DNA of 64,000 nt, from the NCBI RefSeq assembly GCF_003664005.1, contig NZ_RCCJ01000001.1, forward strand, positions 558,001 to 622,000, given 5' to 3'. The position numbers and the translations under genes are program-made. The notes under the pieces are model-generated. The model saw only the letters and a program-made list of their open reading frames with translations. It made no database searches and was not told where the DNA came from. The stretch is from Hydrogenivirga caldilitoris (GTDB lineage: Bacteria; Aquificota; Aquificia; Aquificales; Aquificaceae). Of this stretch, positions 58,064 through 64,000 are shown piece by piece (position 1 is the stretch's first letter; every line of letters starts with the position of its first letter).

Positions 58064-58483
58064 GGCTTTCAGCTCTATGCCGTAGGAGAAGCCCCCCAGA
58101 CCAAATTTTGAAACCACCCTGTGACAGGGGACTATTATGGGAAACCTGTTTATCTTCATACAGTAAGCTACAAACCTCGGATGTTTCCCTGTAAGCTTTC
58201 CAAGTTCACCGTAAGTTATGGTTCTTCCAAAGGGCACTTCTCTTCTTAAAACTCTGTAAACCTCAACAACCTCCTCGGTATAACCGGTGAGGTCAAGTCT
58301 ATCAAACTCTATTTCCGCATCACCCCTTTTGCTTATATACTTATCAAAAATTTTGGAAAGAATGGTGTTTCCTTTTGAAGGAGCTACCCTACCAGAGTTA
58401 AAGGTGCATCCCCTTACTAAGGGACCTTCTAAATGAACTTCAAGGTAAAGGTTTCTGGTAATTTTCACACTAAAACTTGACAT
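58031..58483 (-). CDS. ogt: Methylated-DNA--protein-cysteine methyltransferase
   Basis: 150 residues from the ATG at 58483. Repairs O6-alkylguanine by moving the alkyl group to its own cysteine, once per molecule. Seen: PFGRTITYGELGKLTGKHPRFVAYCMKINRFPIIVPCHRVV around the active C120 (positions 84-123), with PCHRV as hallmark and YCMKINRFP at the arginine/asparagine finger; a GLGGFSYGIELKALLL end. The usual GxxxAAR stretch before it is altered to HPRFVAYCM, as in some thermophiles. Confidence 0.93.
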   Translation of the reverse strand: MSSFSVKITRNLYLEVHLEGPLVRGCTFNSGRVAPSKGNTILSKIFDKYISKRGDAEIEFDRLDLTGYTEEVVEVYRVLRREVPFGRTITYGELGKLTGKHPRFVAYCMKINRFPIIVPCHRVVSKFGLGGFSYGIELKALLLKFERGEA

Positions 58484-58493
58484 TTTGAAATTG

Positions 58494-58499
58494 AATATA
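58494..58499 (-). promoter_or_regulatory. -10 element of ogt
   Basis: TATATT on the minus strand ends 10 bases before the ogt ATG at 58483; no ribosome binding site is seen between them. Confidence 0.35.
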
Positions 58500-58516
58500 T
58501 ACAAGAGGAGGTTAAA

Positions 58517-58549
58517 ATGAAAAGTAAGAAAGCTCTAAAGGAGGGGTAA
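58517..58549 (+). CDS. Ten-codon leader ORF before the csgG-like gene
   Basis: ATG to TAA encodes MKSKKALKEG. It has its own strong binding site AGAGGAGG (58504-58511), and its last codons contain AAGGAGGGG, the binding site of the next gene, which starts 2 bases after the stop. The start region resembles the next gene's start (MRSKKI), as if duplicated. It may set translation of the cassette. Confidence 0.45.
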   Translation: MKSKKALKEG

Positions 58550-58551
58550 AA

Positions 58552-59775
58552 ATGAGGTCCAAGAAGATTTTAGTGGCAACTCTGGGAGTCATGCCTGTTA
58601 TTCTCGCCTGTGGAGCAAAAACGTCACAGATTGACCCAACTGCGTATCCAATAACACCTTTAGACCAGGTTAAGGTTGAAATACCGGACGCCTGCCGGCT
58701 GGCTTACGAAAACGCTGTTCCGAAGGTTGCCGTGGTAGATTTTGCTAACAACAGTACCTTTGACCTTGCAAACGCTATACAGACAGCTTCCGCGGGAACA
58801 GAGTCAAGAAAGTACGTGAGAGGAGGAGCATGGGGTGTCGGTGTAGTTGGTCCAGGAGTTATAGGAGTTGGGGGAGTGTCCGCAGGAGCAAGCAAAAGGG
58901 ACTGGAGAACCCAGTCTGAAACCATATCAAGGCAGATAAACGCAAAGATAGGAGAGAGTGTAGCTGAAGCTGTGGTCAGCGAAGTGGCAAGCATAGGAGG
59001 GATGAAGGTTTACACCCGAAGGGACTTGCAAAAGGTGCTTGAAGAGCAAAAGCTCCAGATGTCAGGGCTTATTGACCCGAACACCGCCGTCCAGATCGGT
59101 CAGCTCGCCGGTGTGAAGTACATAATTACAGGGGCGGTTAATAACGTAAACCTCAAGTGGGTGTCCCTTGAGGAAGCCAAGGGGGCTGCAAAGGGACTCT
59201 TTGGAACATGGGGTTCTGTCCTTGCGGCTGGTGCGGCTACACAGGAGGGATGGAACGTTATCGTTGACGTGGTGATAAAGGTGATAGATACCGAAACTGG
59301 TGAAGTCGTCCTATCTAAAACCGTTTCGGGAAGGGAGGTTATGGGCAAAACTCCCCAGTTCAGCTATGACTCTATAATAGGAGGAATTAAAAAGGCTGTT
59401 GCGGAGGCTGTTGAAGATATCAGACCTGAAATATCTAAACTCTTCCCGCTCAGAGGGTACATAATCCAGCTCAGGACGGCGCCCGATAAGAGTAAGAGGT
59501 ACGCCCTTATAAATGTTGGAGCCCAGCAGGGTGTGAAATCTGGGCAGGAGTTTTATGTTATAGACTTCCAGGCTGTTCAGGACCCGATAAGCGGAAGAAC
59601 CACCTGTGACCAGGTCAAGCTTCCTGTGTCCCTTGTGGTTTCCAACCAGATACAGACAGACAAAGCCTGGGCTGTACTGGAGGGAGACAAGGCTCAGATT
59701 ATGAGGGTGAAGCTGGGGCAAATTGTTGAAAGGAAACCCCTTGAGGGGGGAAGCGGTCTTAAGAAGCTATTCTGA
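58552..59775 (+). CDS. CsgG-like outer-membrane lipoprotein
   Basis: 407 residues. Signal with lipobox VILAC, C20. Residues about 55-310 resemble CsgG: PKVAVVDFANNSTF, KIGESVAEAVVSEVASIGGMKVYTRRDLQKVLEEQK as the helix-strand at about 129-164, GQLAGVKYIITGAV, VIDTETGEVVLSKTVSGRE. The C-terminal part with YALINVGAQQGVKSGQEFYVID resembles the FlgT C-terminal domain. CsgG forms the curli export pore; others of the superfamily are assembly factors. It heads a four-gene operon 11 bases before the lectin-domain gene. No curli subunit genes are present, so the cargo or role is open. Confidence 0.82.
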   Translation: MRSKKILVATLGVMPVILACGAKTSQIDPTAYPITPLDQVKVEIPDACRLAYENAVPKVAVVDFANNSTFDLANAIQTASAGTESRKYVRGGAWGVGVVGPGVIGVGGVSAGASKRDWRTQSETISRQINAKIGESVAEAVVSEVASIGGMKVYTRRDLQKVLEEQKLQMSGLIDPNTAVQIGQLAGVKYIITGAVNNVNLKWVSLEEAKGAAKGLFGTWGSVLAAGAATQEGWNVIVDVVIKVIDTETGEVVLSKTVSGREVMGKTPQFSYDSIIGGIKKAVAEAVEDIRPEISKLFPLRGYIIQLRTAPDKSKRYALINVGAQQGVKSGQEFYVIDFQAVQDPISGRTTCDQVKLPVSLVVSNQIQTDKAWAVLEGDKAQIMRVKLGQIVERKPLEGGSGLKKLF

Positions 59776-59786
59776 GGGAGGAAGTC

Positions 59787-62159
59787 ATGAGGCTGTTCTT
59801 AATCGTTCTTACCCTGATGGGTCTTTCCTTTTCTGCTCCTCCTTTTATACCGCCCGGATGGCACAACCCCCAAAATCCTCATTACGGTGGTCAGGGACAA
59901 GTTGCGGCAACAGAGTTCACTAGTTTGAGTAATCCACCATTTACTCTTATTGTTTTTACTGGTCCGGTAAACTGGGCTACAGCAGCAGCGGCATGCAGAT
60001 CAAAAGGTTTAGAAATAGCCTCTATACATAACCTTGAAGAGAATATGAAGGTGCTTGCCTTACTCAAAAGTGTGTCCTGGCAACCGGGTGTGTGGAAGGG
60101 AGCATGGATAGGTCTGACCGACGATGGATCTGAAGGCAGGTGGAGATGGGCAGATGGTTCTCCCGTTGACTTTCTAAACTTTGGACCTGGAGAACCTAAC
60201 GGTGGAACTTATGAAAACTATGGAGCTATTGAGCTTGCGAGAGCGGGAAGACCGGACGGATGGTGGAACGATGCCAATGTAAACGAGAAGTACGGAGCTG
60301 TGGTTTGTAGAGGAGGTGCTGTTGCTTCGGTTTCTGAGTTACCTTCCTTATCTTCAACTACAAGTGGATTTCAAGGTGGGGATAAAGTTCTACTTTTAGT
60401 GGATAGCACAACCTGTCCTGCTGGGGATGTGGTAAAAGACCTTAGCATAATCAAGGGAAGCTATGAGTGTGTTGATTTTCAAGGGAAACGCTGGATAAAG
60501 CCTTTTGATGCAGGTTTAAATCTTTACAAACCACTAAACATATCTGGAGACTTTTCTCTTGAATTTGAGTTCTATACCTTCGAACCCGGATGCCCTTTTG
60601 TAGCGGTTAACCTTTTCCCCGAGAGGACCTTGAAGGAAGCTCAGGAAGGTAATCAATATGCTCTTGGGGGAGATACCTTCATAGTTTTGAAGGGGAGCTG
60701 TGACAGGTTTGAAGCAGGTGTCTCCTCCAGCCCCCGTGGCAGCAGGGATGCTTTTTACGAATACAAGAGGAACATACAGAAAGGAGCCATACATTCCGTT
60801 GCCTTAGCCGTCAGGAATGGGAAGGCTATTATATACCTGGATGGTAACAAGATAGCATCGGAACCCTTTACACCGACCGAGCCAATAAGAGGTATAGGCT
60901 TTTACTTCTACAAACACTATGAAACGGACAAGCCTTACGGTGATTTTCCTGCACTCATAGGCAACGTAAAGCTCGCTCTCTATACTGGAGCCCCTCAGCA
61001 ACCCGCCCAGATGCAGCCTCCTCCTCTATCACCTCCTCAACCGCAGGTCTCCTTACCTAAACCTCAGCCACCGCCTCCTCCGGCTCCGATACAGCCCTTT
61101 AAGAAACAGGTTAAGTGTATAGAATCCGTGGGAGTGGGTGAGGCGTCGGTGATAGGTGGTGATAGGGCGAGTGCCAAGGCTGAAGCTCTTGCGAGGGCAA
61201 AGTGGGACGCTATAGAGAAGGCTCTCGGTGTAACGACGAGCGTGAAGACCATAGTCCAGAACTTCCAACTACTGGACGAGGTGATAAAGAACCAGGTAGG
61301 GGGATTCATAAAGGATGTCAAAGTGCTTCAGGAAGAGAACTTTGCCGATATGGTAAGGGTTAAGGTGAGGGGCTGTGTCTATCCCGAAGAGGCTGAAAGA
61401 GCCTTAAGCTTGATATCAAGCGATACCGCGTTCAGTGTGATGGTTATAGTAAAGAACCCAAGCGGTGTAGAGCTTGATGAGATGAATCCGGTCACCACGG
61501 AGCTGGTTAATATTCTCAACCAGCAGGGCTTCAAGGTCTACGATTTTGCGGGGAACCCCAATGTGAACCCCTACGATGTGGAGCAGATAGTGGCACAGAA
61601 GAGATTCATACTTCTGAGGGCTTATATGTCAAGAGCTCTCTCTGGGGCTATGGTTGTCGGCAAGGTAGAGCTGGTTCCTTCAACCCAGACCGGTCAGGAT
61701 ATAGGTTACGGAATAAGGGCGACCTTCAACGTTGTCACGGCAAGGCTCAACTACTACCTCCTTGCCAGGGACGCAGACGGGCTGAGGATAGTGGCTTCGG
61801 GCTCTCTGTCGGCTATGGGAAGAGCACCCAACCTTCAAGATGCCAATTACAAGGCTATGGAGGCTCTCGCCCAGAAGCTTGGAAGCGACATAATGGGAAA
61901 GATAGAGCGCTACAGGGCATCTAAGAAGAAGGTCGTCACGGTCGTTGTGAAGGGCGTAAAGAGTACCAGCCAGAACTTTGAGATAAAGGAGAAACTCCAG
62001 AGAGTTCCATGGGTTGAGTCCGTTGAAGACCTCGGACTCGGTAAGTTTAAGGTTACGTACCTTGAAAACACGGTTTATCTTGCCAACGCGATAGAGAGGA
62101 TGCCCGAGCTTAAGCTTATAAGATTCTCACCTACTGAGGTGGAGGCGAGCTCACTATGA
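59787..62159 (+). CDS. Exported C-type lectin, LamG-like and LPP20/FlgT-like multidomain protein
   Basis: 790 residues. Signal peptide RLFLIVLTLMGLSFSA. Residues about 48-176 form a C-type lectin domain: C70, WIGL (107-110), RWRWADG, EPN (136-138), WND (160-162) and C174. EPN plus WND is the calcium site pattern of mannose-type lectins. Residues about 225-400 look like a concanavalin/LamG domain (HSVALAVRNGKAIIYLDG). A proline-rich linker spans 403-437. Residues 440-535 match LPP20/FlgT-N (VGVGEASVIGGDRASAKAEALARAKWDAIEKALGV region). The rest is periplasmic alpha/beta sequence. I infer a surface or periplasmic carbohydrate-binding protein tied to the CsgG-like lipoprotein. Confidence 0.8.
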   Translation: MRLFLIVLTLMGLSFSAPPFIPPGWHNPQNPHYGGQGQVAATEFTSLSNPPFTLIVFTGPVNWATAAAACRSKGLEIASIHNLEENMKVLALLKSVSWQPGVWKGAWIGLTDDGSEGRWRWADGSPVDFLNFGPGEPNGGTYENYGAIELARAGRPDGWWNDANVNEKYGAVVCRGGAVASVSELPSLSSTTSGFQGGDKVLLLVDSTTCPAGDVVKDLSIIKGSYECVDFQGKRWIKPFDAGLNLYKPLNISGDFSLEFEFYTFEPGCPFVAVNLFPERTLKEAQEGNQYALGGDTFIVLKGSCDRFEAGVSSSPRGSRDAFYEYKRNIQKGAIHSVALAVRNGKAIIYLDGNKIASEPFTPTEPIRGIGFYFYKHYETDKPYGDFPALIGNVKLALYTGAPQQPAQMQPPPLSPPQPQVSLPKPQPPPPPAPIQPFKKQVKCIESVGVGEASVIGGDRASAKAEALARAKWDAIEKALGVTTSVKTIVQNFQLLDEVIKNQVGGFIKDVKVLQEENFADMVRVKVRGCVYPEEAERALSLISSDTAFSVMVIVKNPSGVELDEMNPVTTELVNILNQQGFKVYDFAGNPNVNPYDVEQIVAQKRFILLRAYMSRALSGAMVVGKVELVPSTQTGQDIGYGIRATFNVVTARLNYYLLARDADGLRIVASGSLSAMGRAPNLQDANYKAMEALAQKLGSDIMGKIERYRASKKKVVTVVVKGVKSTSQNFEIKEKLQRVPWVESVEDLGLGKFKVTYLENTVYLANAIERMPELKLIRFSPTEVEASSL

Positions 62160-62779
62160 GACATCTGCTCGTGCCCCTCCTTTTGCCCCTTTTACTCTTT
62201 GTATCCTGCGGACCAAAAACAGAAAAGGTAAAGACCGAACCCAGAAAGGAAGAACAGCTCCAGAGGGCGGAGAGAGCTTTTGAAGAGCTTGAGAGAGAAG
62301 CTCCAAAACCTGCCAAGGAGCTCACCCTTGAAGAGGGTAGAACTCCTCAGTTAAGGGAGGAACCCCAGAGGTTAGAAAAAGCGCCCATTGAGATTGCAAA
62401 GAGAGAGGAACCGAGAACCAAGTATCCTCTCAAGGATGGATTGCCCGTATGGGTTCACAATCCCAACTACGGCGGAGTTCTCGGAGGTGTGGGGATAGCT
62501 AAAAAGATACCGGGCAAGGGTTACGCCGAGCAGAAGAGACTTGCCAAGCAGATAGCCCTTGCAGACCTTGCTAAGCAGATAGAGATAATAGTGAAGTCGG
62601 AGCTTACGAAGGTTGAAATAAACGTTGACACCCAAACCCTTCAATACTACAAGAAGACCTTTAACTCACTCTCAGAGCAGGAGGTTAGGGAGGTCCTTAT
62701 CAAGAATGCAACCATAGAAGATGAATGGATTGACCCAAAGACAGGAGACCTGTACGTGTGGGTTGTTTTGAAAAGATAA
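62156..62779 (+). CDS. LPP20-family lipoprotein
   Basis: 207 residues. Lipoprotein signal with LLFVSC, C18. Residues 20-90 are a charged, proline-containing spacer. The C-terminal domain (about 95-207) is LPP20-like: LPVWVHNPNYGGVLGGVGIAKKIPGKGYAEQKRLAKQIALADLAKQIEIIVKSEL at about 97-150, with VGIA and ALADLAKQI as its hallmarks. The same fold occurs in the FlgT N-terminus and in the preceding gene. It overlaps that gene by 4 bases (ATGA). Confidence 0.85.
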   Translation: MRHLLVPLLLPLLLFVSCGPKTEKVKTEPRKEEQLQRAERAFEELEREAPKPAKELTLEEGRTPQLREEPQRLEKAPIEIAKREEPRTKYPLKDGLPVWVHNPNYGGVLGGVGIAKKIPGKGYAEQKRLAKQIALADLAKQIEIIVKSELTKVEINVDTQTLQYYKKTFNSLSEQEVREVLIKNATIEDEWIDPKTGDLYVWVVLKR

Positions 62780-62794
62780 GATTGGAGGTGAGAT

Positions 62795-63361
62795 ATGAAG
62801 CGATTCATCTTGGCTGGAGGGTTAATCTTGTCAACCCAGCTCTATGCTGTTGAGCTTGGTGTGAAGCTTGGGAACGCTCGGATAAACTGGAGCGGAGGCA
62901 ATGATAGCACAACGCTGGAGGGATACGTGGCTTTTTATGGAGAGTATCTTTTCCCGGTCACCCCTGTCCTGAGTGTAGGACCGAATGTAGAGCTTGGTTA
63001 CGGGAAAAAGAGTATAGGTACCTTCTACTGTGCCGGCTACGGTACATGTTCCGTTGACCTCACTTACACCACCCTTGAGCTCAATGCAAAGGCTGTTCTG
63101 AGTGTAGCTCCAGTTTTAGACCTCTACGGTGGGGCTGGTATATCCTCAAACAGGTTTGGACTTGATGCAAAGGACCCCGTTACGGACGCTCCTGTTGGAA
63201 CCATAGGTAACGAGAATGGAGGAGGAGCTCAGGCTTTTGCAGGTGCCCAGTTGAAGGTCGGTAACTTCGGGGCGGGGCTTGAATACAAGTACAAGGCTGT
63301 TGACACGGAATCTGTGGATTCTGTGGACGTGGTAGCCCTTACCCTCTTTGTCCGATTCTGA
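62795..63361 (+). CDS. Small outer-membrane beta-barrel protein
   Basis: 188 residues. Signal peptide KRFILAGGLILSTQLYA, then alternating beta strands (VELGVKLGNARINW, LEGYVAFYGEYLF, VGPNVELGYG, LDLYGGAGISSNRF, GNFGAGLEYKYKAV) ending in VALTLFVRF, an outer-membrane insertion signal. It suggests an eight-stranded barrel of the OmpA/OmpW or OprF-N kind. Two cysteines in CAGYGTC could form a loop disulfide. It is the fourth gene of the cassette, 15 bases after the lipoprotein gene, with a GGAGGT site. Confidence 0.78.
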   Translation: MKRFILAGGLILSTQLYAVELGVKLGNARINWSGGNDSTTLEGYVAFYGEYLFPVTPVLSVGPNVELGYGKKSIGTFYCAGYGTCSVDLTYTTLELNAKAVLSVAPVLDLYGGAGISSNRFGLDAKDPVTDAPVGTIGNENGGGAQAFAGAQLKVGNFGAGLEYKYKAVDTESVDSVDVVALTLFVRF

Positions 63362-63374
63362 AAACCTACCGTAG

Positions 63375-63380
63375 TATAAT
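63375..63380 (+). promoter_or_regulatory. -10 element before the radical SAM gene
   Basis: Consensus TATAAT in the 53-base gap; a normal leader with GGGAGG before the ATG at 63415 follows. No good -35 is visible. Confidence 0.45.
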
Positions 63381-63414
63381 TACACAGAGTTGAACAAATC
63401 GGGAGGTTAGAGAT

Positions 63415-64000
63415 ATGAATAAACTTGCCCTTGAAACCTTAACCGAGCAGAGGGAGAGTCCCGAATACCTTCAGATAAGCTGGGCTGCAGCTATGACTCT
63501 GGGACTCATACCGGGTCAGTTTTATAGAAATACAAAACTGAGCTGTATAAACACGCTCCTCACTTATCCTTCCGGATGCCATGCTACCTGTGCTTACTGT
63601 GGACTTCAGAAGGCGAGAGACATGGAGTACTCCAAGAAGAACTTTATAAGGGTGGAGTGGCCTACCGTAAAGCTTGAAGACATAATAGAGAGAACTAAAC
63701 AGGTTGGACATGCGGAACGCCTGTGTATATCCCAGATAACCCACCCCAGGTCTATAAGGGACACCAAGTACGTTCTGAGAAAGGTTATAGAGGAGCTAGG
63801 AGACCAGCTATTTGTCTCTATACTCATGAACGCCACCGGACAAACCTACGAGGATATAGAGGACTACAAGAAGCTCGGTGCTGATACATTGACGGTTGCC
63901 CTTGATGCAGCAACACCTGATATATTTGATAAGCTTAGAGGCAAACCCATGAACAGCCCCCATAGGTGGGACACCTACTGGAAGGTTCTTGAGTGGTGTG
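63415..64000 (+). CDS. Radical SAM protein, BioB/lipoyl-synthase-like (3' end outside window)
   Basis: The frame runs open to the window end; 195 codons are visible. GGGAGG lies before the ATG. Seen: the radical SAM cluster motif in PSGCHATCAYCGLQ (C-X3-C-X2-C) and later LGADTLTVALDAATPDIFDKLRG, a barrel stretch found in the biotin-synthase-like superfamily. The function cannot be settled from the fragment; lipoyl synthase of the split LipS type or another BioB relative is possible. Confidence 0.78.
   Translation, partial: MNKLALETLTEQRESPEYLQISWAAAMTLGLIPGQFYRNTKLSCINTLLTYPSGCHATCAYCGLQKARDMEYSKKNFIRVEWPTVKLEDIIERTKQVGHAERLCISQITHPRSIRDTKYVLRKVIEELGDQLFVSILMNATGQTYEDIEDYKKLGADTLTVALDAATPDIFDKLRGKPMNSPHRWDTYWKVLEWC

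Overview
The window looks like chromosomal DNA of an Aquificales bacterium (Aquificaceae; Hydrogenivirga, Hydrogenobacter, Thermocrinis or Aquifex type). The evidence is a thioredoxin-like [2Fe-2S] ferredoxin very close to Aquifex Fd4, a two-subunit 2-oxoglutarate:ferredoxin oxidoreductase of the reductive TCA cycle, hydrogenase maturation genes hypC, hypD and hypE, flagellar ring genes, and dense, often overlapping genes on both strands. I see no rRNA, insertion sequence, prophage or CRISPR array, and no gene-free stretch longer than about 120 bases.

Layout. 1-3.9 kb: ADP-ribosylglycohydrolase (cut by the window start), hfq, ferredoxin, 8-oxoguanine DNA glycosylase, purK, purE. 3.9-10.5 kb: a division and cell-wall cluster (kinase-like protein, murB, ddl, ftsQ, ftsA, ftsZ, a small unknown, hslO). 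10.5-19.9 kb: hypCD, ligA, apbE-like, a porin, ahcY, tRNA-Asp, yicC, tRNA-Ser, a DUF763 gene. 19.9-29.6 kb: aroA, tyrA, fecR-like, ubiX, moaC with an extra domain, hypE, a ferredoxin/beta-lactamase-fold protein, and a ValRS of unusual length. 29.7-42.2 kb: PilZ protein, rimO, fadL-like, yjbQ, trpE, acpS, flgJ/I/H, fabG-acpP-fabF-rnc. 42.1-50.1 kb, all on the minus strand: thiE, tetR, folE with an intein, secG, prmC, a CorC-type protein, radC, modABC; then tRNA-Leu.

50.1-57.0 kb is a nine-gene minus-strand run. korAB sits between a cupin/DUF2249 protein, a cytochrome c'-like protein and a hemerythrin-like protein upstream, and a MIP18 protein, a DUF2249/DUF1858 protein, a protoglobin/PsiE fusion and a polytopic membrane protein downstream. 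An FNR-like box lies in the divergent region before it. I read this as an oxygen or nitric-oxide responsive package around an oxygen-sensitive carbon-fixation enzyme. 57.0-58.5 kb: yggS, a ModE-type DNA-binding protein and ogt.

58.5-63.4 kb is a four-gene envelope cassette: a CsgG-like lipoprotein, a 790-residue exported protein with a C-type lectin domain, an LPP20-type lipoprotein and a small beta-barrel. It is the best candidate for an undescribed system here. The window closes inside a radical SAM gene.

Recurring themes are start codons overlapped by the upstream stop, several likely leaderless promoters (a -10 hexamer 7-12 bases before the start codon and no ribosome binding site), and palindromes at promoters (hypC, modA, two porins). 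All function calls come from reading motifs and domain order by eye; no database search was run.
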